NCBI GenBank assembly: GCA_964509545.1
Contig: CAZDXQ010000055.1
Location: forward strand, 1 to 23,439
DNA length: 23,439 nt
Direction: 5' to 3'
Source: JADJWR01 sp964509545
GTDB lineage: Bacteria > Pseudomonadota > Gammaproteobacteria > Burkholderiales > Burkholderiaceae_F
In this document: in pieces, positions 1-8,505 of the stretch
Layout of the letters: each line of letters begins with the position of its first letter
How positions within the stretch are numbered: the stretch's first letter is position 1
Translations under genes and position numbers: made by a program
Notes under the pieces: generated by a model
Databases searched by the model: none
What the model was told of the DNA's origin: nothing
What the model saw: the letters and a program-made list of their open reading frames with translations, nothing else

Positions 1-284
1 AGGAGATCCAGGAGGCGATCAAGCACGGCGTGCGCAAGGTCAACATCGACACCGATATCCGTTTGGCGATGACCGCCGCCGTGCGCAAGTTTCTCGCCGA
101 GAACCCGTCGCACTTCGACCCGCGCGACTTCCTGAAGCCGGCGCGCGCCGCCGCCAGGAAGATCTGCAAGGAGCGCTACCAGCAGTTCGGCTGCGAAGGG
201 CAGGCCGGCAGGATCCAGCCGCTGCCGCTGACCGCGGTGGCGCAGAAGTACAACACGGGCGAACTGAGCCAGCACGTGCATTGA
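1..284 (+). CDS. Fructose-bisphosphate aldolase class II, C-terminal part (5' truncated)
   Basis: The gene enters from the left edge; its first complete codon is at position 3 and about 93 residues are visible, ending at a TGA at 282-284. The fragment contains VNIDTDIRLA, the conserved stretch near the end of class II (zinc-dependent) aldolases that contributes to phosphate and substrate binding, followed by a long helical tail ending in GELSQHVH as in proteobacterial aldolases of the Calvin-cycle/glycolytic subgroup. The enzyme interconverts fructose 1,6-bisphosphate with dihydroxyacetone phosphate and glyceraldehyde 3-phosphate in the cytoplasm. The zinc ligands lie upstream, outside the window. 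The next gene starts 21 bp downstream with its own ribosome-binding site, so the two may be co-transcribed. The family call is firm; subtype (cbbA or fbaA) cannot be settled from this piece. Confidence 0.85.
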   Translation, partial: EIQEAIKHGVRKVNIDTDIRLAMTAAVRKFLAENPSHFDPRDFLKPARAAARKICKERYQQFGCEGQAGRIQPLPLTAVAQKYNTGELSQHVH

Positions 285-305
285 GCCTGCGGCAGGAGGG
301 GCGCC

Positions 306-1181
306 ATGGACGATCTGTCGGCGTGGGTCGGCCGCACGCAGCGGTCGACCGAAACCCTCGATGCGCGCCTGGTGCGCTGGCTGGCGGCGACGCTCGACCG
401 CACCGACCTGCTCGATGCGCGCCACGGCGCCGCGCTGCCGCCGGCATGGCACTGGGCCTTCTTCAACGCGATCGAGCCGATGGCGGCGCTCGGTCGCGAC
501 GGCCATCCGAAGAAAGGCGGGTTCCTGCCGCCGACCGCGCAGCCGCGCCGGATGTGGGCCGGCAGCCGACTGCACTGGCACGGTTCGCTGAAGGTGGGGC
601 AGGCGGTCGAGCGCGTCTCGACCATCCTGAAGTGCGAGGCCAAGCGCGGCAACAGCGGCGACATGGTGCTGGTGACGGTCGGCCACCAGTTTCGCGCCGG
701 CGCTGCGCTGCTCGACGAGGAGCACGACATCGTCTACCGTGACGAGGCCTCCGACGGCGAGCGCAGGGCGCTGGCCGAACTGGCCGCGCAGGCGCGCGCC
801 GGCAACGTGCAGTACGAGCGCAAGGGCGAGATCGTGCGCGAGGTCAACGTCGGCCCGGTGCAGATGTTCCGCTACTCGGCGGCGACCTTCAACGGCCACC
901 GCATCCACTACGACCGCGACTATGCCCGCGAGGTCGAGGGTTATCCCGGTCTCGTCGTGCACGGTCCGCTGATCGCCACGATGCTGCTCGAATTCCTGCA
1001 GGCGCAGGTGGCGCCGGGACGGCGCGTGCAGCGCTTCGAGTTCCGCGCGCTGAAGCCGACCTTCGACATTGCCCCCTTCGCGCTGCACGCCACGCCGCCA
1101 TCGGCTGACGGCGCCGTCAGCCTGTGGTCGACCAACAACGTCGGCGCGGTCGGCATGCAGGCGTCGGCGGTGGTGCAGTAA
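306..1181 (+). CDS. MaoC/HTD2-type acyl-CoA hydratase, mesaconyl-C4-CoA hydratase-like
   Basis: A 291-residue protein with the two-half double hot-dog layout of the HTD2/mesaconyl-C4-CoA hydratase family. An N-terminal FAS1-like dehydratase half covers about residues 1-140. A C-terminal MaoC half (about 180-290) carries the signature FNGHRIHYD followed by EGYPGLVVHGPL, where the His and Asp belong to the hydratase active site. Family members hydrate or dehydrate branched C4-C5 dicarboxylic acyl-CoA esters such as mesaconyl-C4-CoA and itaconyl-CoA. The ATG at 306 is chosen because AGGAGG lies at 295-300, just upstream. It sits between aldolase and pyruvate phosphate dikinase and is followed by a likely terminator, so it probably closes a short operon with the aldolase. 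The exact substrate is inferred from family only; nothing in the neighbourhood (such as a lyase or CoA-transferase) confirms it. Confidence 0.75.
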   Translation: MDDLSAWVGRTQRSTETLDARLVRWLAATLDRTDLLDARHGAALPPAWHWAFFNAIEPMAALGRDGHPKKGGFLPPTAQPRRMWAGSRLHWHGSLKVGQAVERVSTILKCEAKRGNSGDMVLVTVGHQFRAGAALLDEEHDIVYRDEASDGERRALAELAAQARAGNVQYERKGEIVREVNVGPVQMFRYSAATFNGHRIHYDRDYAREVEGYPGLVVHGPLIATMLLEFLQAQVAPGRRVQRFEFRALKPTFDIAPFALHATPPSADGAVSLWSTNNVGAVGMQASAVVQ

Positions 1182-1201
1182 AGGAGCGCGCTCGCAGGCC
1201 T

Positions 1202-1225
1202 GCGGCGACCCGCGTGCCGCTTTTT
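1202..1225 (+). terminator. Likely rho-independent terminator after the hydratase gene
   Basis: GCGGC at 1202-1206, a bulged G and AC pair with GTGCCGC at 1214-1220 around a CCGC loop, and five T residues follow directly at 1221-1225. It lies 21 bp past the stop codon of the hydratase gene. The stem is short with one bulge, so efficiency is uncertain. Confidence 0.5.
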
Positions 1226-1301
1226 CCTGCCGCGGTCTGATCTCGCTCAACGGGACGCGCTGAGGCGCGCGCACGGCGCCCCGGCGCCAGCTGCCGGAGT
1301 G

Positions 1302-1334
1302 CTGCCCGCCGTCAACGTGCGACGCCCCGGGCAG
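1302..1334. repeat. Inverted repeat in the pyruvate phosphate dikinase leader
   Basis: CTGCCCG at 1302-1308 is matched by its reverse complement CGGGCAG at 1328-1334 with a 19 bp spacer, about 50 bp before the dikinase start. It could be an operator half-site pair or a leader hairpin. In DNA this GC-rich a 7 bp match may be chance. I see no convincing -35/-10 pair in the 1226-1382 gap. Confidence 0.25.
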
Positions 1335-1382
1335 TGCCATCCTTCAGCGCAGAGACGGTGCGATCTGCGCGTGGAGGCTCGT

Positions 1383-4175
<2,793 letters not shown>

Positions 4176-4181
4176 CCGCGT

Positions 4182-4196
4182 CCGCGGCAGCCGCGG
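4182..4196. other. Perfect GC hairpin just after ppdK
   Basis: CCGCGG at 4182-4187 and 4191-4196 flank the triplet CAG, six bases past the ppdK stop. No T-run follows, so it is not a typical intrinsic terminator; it may protect the 3' end of the mRNA. The remainder of the 4176-4355 gap shows no supported feature. Confidence 0.3.
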
Positions 4197-4355
4197 GACT
4201 GCACCCGGTGGCGGACGACGACCCGCCAGCGGCCCGCGACTGCCGGCCGTTACGTAGGTATATGCGCCGACGACATGCCGCCGCCCGCGGCGGATCATGG
4301 TCGTGCCGGCGCGATGGGCGGCCGGCGCCGATGTTCCATTCAGGAGGAGGTTGTC

Positions 4356-4835
4356 GTGCCGAACGCGCTGCGCCGATGCCCGATCTGCAAGTCGGAGACC
4401 GGCAGGGCCACGCTCGCCGAGCTCAGCGGCGAGGAAGCGCCGCTGGCAGTGGCGGTGAAGGGCCTGCCGGTGACGGAGTGTCCGCAGGGACATCGCTTCT
4501 TTGCCGTTCCCGACTTTCCGCTGCTGCTGCTCGACCGGCTGGTGGAGAACGACGAGCCGACGCTGCCGGTCAGCGAAGCCATGGGACTGCTGATCAAGCA
4601 CGATCACTGCGCAGGCTGCGGCGCTGAACTCGGCAAGGGCGCCGGCGACCCGCACACGTTCAGCTTCGGCATCACGCTGAACGACCTGCCTGCGTTCGAA
4701 GTCGCGCTCACGCTGCCCGTGCACCGCTGCGCAAGCTGCGGCCGCGAGCAGCTGCACTCGGTCAAGGAGGTGCGCAGCCGCACGCCGGCGGCGCTGGCGC
4801 ACGCGTTCAAGGCGGCGAAGATCGCGGCGACCTGA
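4356..4835 (+). CDS. Small double zinc-ribbon protein of unknown function
   Basis: A 159-residue protein I cannot assign to a named family. Two metal-binding clusters are visible: CPIC (Cys8, Cys11) with a Cys42-x3-His46 element, and CAGC (Cys85, Cys88) with CASC (Cys125, Cys128). This suggests two zinc ribbons joined by a hydrophobic segment around FPLLLLDRL (about 54-62). There is no signal peptide or clear membrane segment, so it is probably cytoplasmic. The GTG at 4356 is chosen because CAGGAGGAGG lies at 4341-4350 and the first Cys pair follows eight residues later. An in-frame start at 4275 has no ribosome-binding site and adds unconvincing Arg/Ala-rich sequence. It stands alone between ppdK and a repeat patch before the AMP nucleosidase gene. 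Protein-protein or nucleic-acid contact is possible, but function is unknown. Confidence 0.6.
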   Translation: MPNALRRCPICKSETGRATLAELSGEEAPLAVAVKGLPVTECPQGHRFFAVPDFPLLLLDRLVENDEPTLPVSEAMGLLIKHDHCAGCGAELGKGAGDPHTFSFGITLNDLPAFEVALTLPVHRCASCGREQLHSVKEVRSRTPAALAHAFKAAKIAAT

Positions 4836-4855
4836 GCGAGCAGCCGCGGCGGATG

Positions 4856-4930
4856 AGCGCGCCGGGCCGTCCCAAGCGCGAATCCTTCGAGCGTGAGCGA
4901 GAAGCAAGCCCAATAAGCGCGCCGGGCCGT
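4856..4930. repeat. 15-bp direct repeat (two exact copies plus a partial third)
   Basis: AGCGCGCCGGGCCGT occurs at 4856-4870 and again at 4916-4930, 60 bp apart; a degenerate copy starting TGAGCGCG lies at 5051-5058. The copies alternate with the second repeat at 4876 and 5014. It lies in the 341 bp gene-free stretch before the AMP nucleosidase gene. Confidence 0.6.
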
Positions 4931-5042
4931 TCCACGGCCGCACTTGCAGGCGCGGCCGGCTTCGCGGGGACGAGCGCAAGCCGTTGCGCTCGCCGCGACC
5001 CGCTCCGCCCCAGGCGCGAATCCTTCGAGCGCCAGCGAGAAG
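4876..5042. repeat. 29-bp imperfect-palindrome repeat, two copies
   Basis: A 29 bp unit at 4876-4904 recurs at 5014-5042 with two mismatches. Its core GCGCGAATCCTTCGAGCG can fold as a small hairpin (CGAA/TTCG around TCC, with one mismatch further out). Short palindromic units in a non-coding gap resemble dispersed REP-like elements; whether they recur elsewhere in the genome cannot be seen here. Confidence 0.5.
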
Positions 5043-5176
5043 TCGGACGGTGAGCGCGTCCGGCGTTGCCCCGTGAACTCGTCCTGCCCGTTGCCGCCGG
5101 CCCGGCGCGACGCGGGGCAAACGTGGCGTTCCGGCACAATGACGCGAACGCCGCCTTCCGGCGGCACCGTGCGCCG

Positions 5177-6652
5177 ATGCTCGCTCCACCCTTCATCGCC
5201 CCGCAGCGTTTCGACGATCCGGCCGCCGCGCTGGCCCAGGTGCGCGCGATCTACACGCAGTCGGTCGCGCACCTGCGCGCGCACTTCGGCCGCTTCCTCG
5301 CCGGCGACGATCCGCCGGCGCGCGTGCGCGCCTGCTACCCGTTCGTCCGCCTGCGAACCGAGACCGTGGCCCGCGCCGATTCGCGTCTTGCCTACGGCTT
5401 CGTCGCCGGCCCCGGCACCTACGAGACGACGCTGACGCGGCCGGAGCTGTTCTCCGACTATTACGAGGAGCAGTTGCGCCTGCTGCTCGACAGCCATGGC
5501 GTGCCGCTGGAGATCGGCGTGGGTCGCCAGCCGATCGCCGTGCACTTCGCGATGGCCGGCGACACGCACGTCGAGGGCACGCTCGACGCCGAGCGCAGGC
5601 TGCGCATGCGCGACCTGTTCGACCTGCCCGACCTCGGCGCGATGGACGACGGCATCGCCAACGGCACCTACGAGCCGGCGCCGGGCGAGGCGCGGCCGCT
5701 GGCGCTGTTCACCGCGCCGCGGGTCGACTATTCGCTGCACCGGTTGCGCCACTACACCGGCACGGCGCCGGAGCATTTCCAGAACTTCGTGCTGTTCACC
5801 AACTACGGCTTCTATGTCGACGAGTTCGTCCGCATCGGTCGCGAACTGATGGCGCAGGCCGACGGCGGCCACGGCTATGCCGCTTTCGTCGAGCCCGGCA
5901 ACGTGACCACCGCTGCCGCGGGCCGTACGGTCGCGGTTCAGGGGGAACCGCCGGCGCGGATGCCGCAGATGCCCGCCTACCACCTGGTGCGCGAGGATCG
6001 CGCCGGCATCACCATGGTCAACATCGGCGTCGGCCCGGCCAACGCGAAGACGATCACCGACCACATCGCCGTGCTGCGACCGCATGCGTGGATCATGATC
6101 GGCCACTGCGCCGGCCTGCGCTCGACGCAGACGCTGGGCGACTACGTGCTGGCGCACGGCTACGTGCGCGAGGACCACGTGCTCGACGAAGACCTGCCGC
6201 TGTGGGTGCCGATCCCGCCGCTGGCGGAGGTGCAGCTGGCGCTGGAGGCGGCGGTGGCCGACGTGACGCAGCTTTCCGGCTACGAGCTGAAGCGGCTGAT
6301 GCGCACCGGCACCGTGGCCAGCACCGATAACCGCAACTGGGAGCTGCTGCCGCAGCGCACGCCGTCGCGCCGGTTCAGCCAGAGCCGCGCCATCGCCCTC
6401 GACATGGAAAGCGCGACCATCGCCGGCAACGGCTTTCGCTTCCGCGTGCCCTACGGCACGCTGCTGTGTGTCAGCGACAAGCCGCTGCACGGCGAGATCA
6501 AGCTGCCGGGCATGGCCGACCGCTTCTACCGCGAGCGCGTCGACCAGCACCTGAGGATCGGCATGAGGGCGATCGAGCTGCTGCGCCGGCAGCGCGCCGA
6601 GCGGCTGCACAGCCGCAAGCTCAGGAGCTTCGCCGAGGTGGCGTTTCAGTAG
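5177..6652 (+). CDS. amn: AMP nucleosidase
   Basis: A 491-residue enzyme hydrolysing AMP to adenine and ribose 5-phosphate, a purine salvage and AMP-level control step in the cytoplasm. The N-terminal AMN-specific domain (about 1-175) includes GPGTYETTLTRPELF and YYEEQLRLLL. The C-terminal nucleoside-phosphorylase-like domain has NIGVGPANAKTITDH, MIGHCAGLRSTQTLGDYV and, near the end, ALDMESATIAGNG with CVSDKPLHGEIKLPGMAD. Length agrees with the E. coli protein (484). The ATG at 5177 gives the family N-terminus; an in-frame start at 5066 would add 37 Arg/Ala-rich residues. No clear ribosome-binding site is seen. Its stop overlaps by a few bases the 3' end of the convergent remnant on the other strand. 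Confidence 0.92.
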   Translation: MLAPPFIAPQRFDDPAAALAQVRAIYTQSVAHLRAHFGRFLAGDDPPARVRACYPFVRLRTETVARADSRLAYGFVAGPGTYETTLTRPELFSDYYEEQLRLLLDSHGVPLEIGVGRQPIAVHFAMAGDTHVEGTLDAERRLRMRDLFDLPDLGAMDDGIANGTYEPAPGEARPLALFTAPRVDYSLHRLRHYTGTAPEHFQNFVLFTNYGFYVDEFVRIGRELMAQADGGHGYAAFVEPGNVTTAAAGRTVAVQGEPPARMPQMPAYHLVREDRAGITMVNIGVGPANAKTITDHIAVLRPHAWIMIGHCAGLRSTQTLGDYVLAHGYVREDHVLDEDLPLWVPIPPLAEVQLALEAAVADVTQLSGYELKRLMRTGTVASTDNRNWELLPQRTPSRRFSQSRAIALDMESATIAGNGFRFRVPYGTLLCVSDKPLHGEIKLPGMADRFYRERVDQHLRIGMRAIELLRRQRAERLHSRKLRSFAEVAFQ

Positions 6653-7190
6653 CGTTCCGTTCCGCCGTGCGCCGGCCCAACGCCGATCGGCGCCGGCGCC
6701 AGATGGGTCACGCGGCGGAACAGTTCGCGCATCTCGCGCTGCGCATCGACGCCGACCAGCGGATCGGCGTTCGAGCTGAAAGCGGCGTCGATCTCCTGCC
6801 AGTCTTCCGGCGCGTCAGCGACTCTTCGGCCAGCGGTAGAACCATGTCCTCTTTCCTGGCGCACGTGCGCCCGGTGGAAATCGGCGTAGGCGGCGACCGC
6901 CGCTGCGAACGGCTCGAAGGCCGCCAGCTTGCACGGATAGGTCGAAAAGTCGGTCGCGCGTGCGCTGCTCGTTGACCCGGATGCCGGTCAGCGCGCGGCC
7001 GAAGCGCGAGCGCCGAGCAGGGCGAGGAAGCCGAACACGCCGGCGCGGCAGACCGGGCGAGGTGCTGGTAGGTCGAACTGTCCGGCGCGCACTCGGAATT
7101 CAGCCGGGCATCGAGGTCGGCATCGAGGGGCCGGCCGGCCAGACGGGCCGTCAGCGCGGCGATCTGTGCGCGGAACTGGGCTTGCGACAT
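6646..7190 (-). pseudogene. Decayed gene: DUF4863-like start, hemerythrin-like end
   Basis: The minus strand holds protein-like pieces scattered over all three frames. From the ATG at 7190, MSQAQFRAQIAALTARLAGR and the following 20-odd residues to about 7060 resemble the N-terminus of DUF4863/4-hydroxylaminobenzoate-lyase-type proteins. After several frame changes, YPCKLAAFEPFAAAVAAYAD, then MVLPLAEESLT (about 6853-6818), then DWQEIDAAFSSNADPLVG and THLAPAPIGVG read like the end of a hemerythrin HHE-type protein, stopping at 6646-6648. At least five frame changes are needed, in both directions, so no intact product is likely. Both family names are from memory of sequence style and are tentative. 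It shares its upstream region divergently with boxR. This covers most of the 6653-7281 gap; nothing else is supported there. Confidence 0.5.
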
Positions 7191-7219
7191 GGTGCTCTGT
7201 TCTCCCGGGAGGCGCCCGC

Positions 7220-7248
7220 TTGCATCGCGGGGCGTGATGAACTATTGT
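7220..7248 (+). promoter_or_regulatory. Putative sigma-70 promoter of boxR
   Basis: TTGCAT (7220-7225) and TATTGT (7243-7248) are separated by 17 bp, predicting a start near 7255 and a leader of about 27 bases before the GTG at 7282. TGCATCG occurs at 7221-7227, inside the -35, and at 7252-7258 around the start point, 31 bp apart. TATTGT also forms an inverted repeat with ACAATA at 7260-7265. The layout suits autoregulation by BoxR. Confidence 0.5.
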
Positions 7249-7281
7249 GCGTGCATCGAACAATAAGACCGGGAGGTGGAA

Positions 7282-8394
7282 GTGTCAAGCACTATAGTTC
7301 ATAGATCGTCATCACCCAAAGCCGCGATGGGCAAGCGCAAGTCGCCGCGCGCCGCGCCGGCGGCCGCCAAGGCCGGCGGCGGCGCTACTTCCGCACGCGC
7401 CTTAGGCTCCGGTCCCGATCGCGCCGCCGAGCCGGCGCGAGCCGGCGGAAGCTCGCGCGCTGTCGTCGCGCACGGCGCCGAGCGCGCGCGCCTGTCCGAG
7501 CCTGCCGCGACGGTGAACGGCGAGGCGGCGCGGGACAGCGCGCTGATCGCGCTGGGCGAGCGGGTGCGCGGGCTGCGCGCCCGCCGCGGCCTGACGCGAA
7601 GGGCGGTGGCCGAGGCAGCGGATATTTCCGAGCGTTATCTGGCCAACCTCGAATACGGCGTCGGCAATGCCTCGCTGCTGGTGCTGCAGCAGGTCGCCGG
7701 TGCGCTGCAGTGTTCGGTGGCCGAGCTGATCGGCGACGTCACTACATCGTCGCCGGAATGGCTGCTGATCCGCGAGATGCTCGAGGATCGCGACGAGGCC
7801 ACCCTGCGCCGGGTGCGCATCGCCATCGGCGAGATGCTGGGCACCGGCGGGGCGAACGCGGCGCGCAGCTCGCGCATCGCGCTGGTGGGCTTGCGCGGGG
7901 CCGGCAAGTCGACGCTGGGCCAGATGCTCGGCGAAGACCTCGGTTTTCCTTTCGTCGAGCTGTCGCGCGAGATCGAGAAATTCGCCGGCTGCACGATCGC
8001 CGAGATCCAGGCGCTCTACGGCATGAACGCCTATCGGCGCTACGAGCGCAGGGCGCTCGAAGAGGCGATCCAGATCTACCCTGAGGCGGTGATCGCCATC
8101 CCCGGCGGACTGGTGTCCGATCCGGCAACGTTCAACCTGCTGCTTGCCCACTGCACGACCGTGTGGCTGTACGCCGACCCCGAGGACCACATGAAGCGCG
8201 TGGCGGCGCAGGGCGACATGCGGCCGATGGCCGATAACAAGGAGGCGATGGAGGACCTGAAGCGCATCCTCGCCGGCCGCGCCGCCTTCTATTCGAAGGC
8301 GGAACTCAAGGTCGACACCAGCGCCCAGCCGCTGCGGGAGACCTTCGCCGTGCTGCGCGAGACCGTGCGCCGCGCGCTGCGCCTGCCGGCCTGA
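7282..8394 (+). CDS. boxR: BoxR: XRE helix-turn-helix/shikimate-kinase-like regulator of the box genes
   Basis: A 370-residue regulator. An XRE-type helix-turn-helix covers about residues 88-150 (ALGERVRGLRARRGLTRRAV, then ISERYLANLEYGVGNAS). A shikimate-kinase-like domain covers about 198-368, with the P-loop GLRGAGKST at about 203-211. This fusion is the hallmark of BoxR/BzdR, which repress benzoate genes in Azoarcus-type bacteria and are relieved by benzoyl-CoA bound in the kinase-like domain. GTG 7282 is chosen because GGGAGG (7271-7276) is five bases upstream; GTG 7276 would overlap that site, and ATG 7327 is a third choice. An Ala/Gly/Arg-rich, probably disordered stretch of about 75 residues precedes the DNA-binding domain and is longer than I recall in BoxR. 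The gene precedes boxC on the same strand. Confidence 0.92.
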   Translation: MSSTIVHRSSSPKAAMGKRKSPRAAPAAAKAGGGATSARALGSGPDRAAEPARAGGSSRAVVAHGAERARLSEPAATVNGEAARDSALIALGERVRGLRARRGLTRRAVAEAADISERYLANLEYGVGNASLLVLQQVAGALQCSVAELIGDVTTSSPEWLLIREMLEDRDEATLRRVRIAIGEMLGTGGANAARSSRIALVGLRGAGKSTLGQMLGEDLGFPFVELSREIEKFAGCTIAEIQALYGMNAYRRYERRALEEAIQIYPEAVIAIPGGLVSDPATFNLLLAHCTTVWLYADPEDHMKRVAAQGDMRPMADNKEAMEDLKRILAGRAAFYSKAELKVDTSAQPLRETFAVLRETVRRALRLPA

Positions 8395-8422
8395 CCTGTT
8401 CGCGTGATATGCATTAAAATGC

Positions 8423-8452
8423 TTGACCGCCTCCAAGAACATGCACTATGAT
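8423..8452 (+). promoter_or_regulatory. Sigma-70 promoter of boxC
   Basis: TTGACC (8423-8428) and TATGAT (8447-8452) are each one base off consensus, with an 18 bp spacer. This predicts a start near 8459 and a leader of about 47 bases before the boxC GTG. The -10 is embedded in a perfect 14 bp palindrome. Confidence 0.75.
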
Positions 8453-8461
8453 GCGCATCAT
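8448..8461. promoter_or_regulatory. 14-bp perfect palindrome overlapping the boxC -10
   Basis: ATGATGCGCATCAT is a perfect dyad covering most of the -10 and the predicted transcription start. A dimeric repressor bound here would block RNA polymerase. It may be part of the BoxR operator or a site for another regulator. Confidence 0.5.
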
Positions 8462-8505
8462 CGAAACGTGATATGCATTATGCTGCAAACCCAAGGAGAT
8501 CACCC

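Larger units (their letters stand above)
8403..8480. promoter_or_regulatory. Candidate BoxR operator: ATGCA boxes every 32 bp around the boxC promoter
   Basis: CGTGATATGCATTA is repeated exactly at 8403-8416 and 8467-8480. With a third ATGCA in the middle, ATGCA boxes fall at 8409, 8441 and 8473, spaced exactly 32 bp, about three helical turns. They lie upstream of the -35, just before the -10, and downstream of the predicted start. TGCA repeats are the known recognition core of the related regulator BzdR. Binding here is inferred. Confidence 0.6.

Noticed and set aside
5135..5140. CACAAT as a -10 element for amn
   Set aside because: No -35-like hexamer lies at 16-18 bp; the nearest TTGCCG is about 38 bp upstream.
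4604..6610. Minus-strand open frame of 668 codons opposite amn
   Set aside because: Shadow of amn; low-complexity composition and no recognisable domain.
8473..8505. ATG at 8473 as the boxC start
   Set aside because: It lies in the operator-like repeat and has no ribosome-binding site, whereas GTG 8506 has AAGGAG and the family N-terminus.
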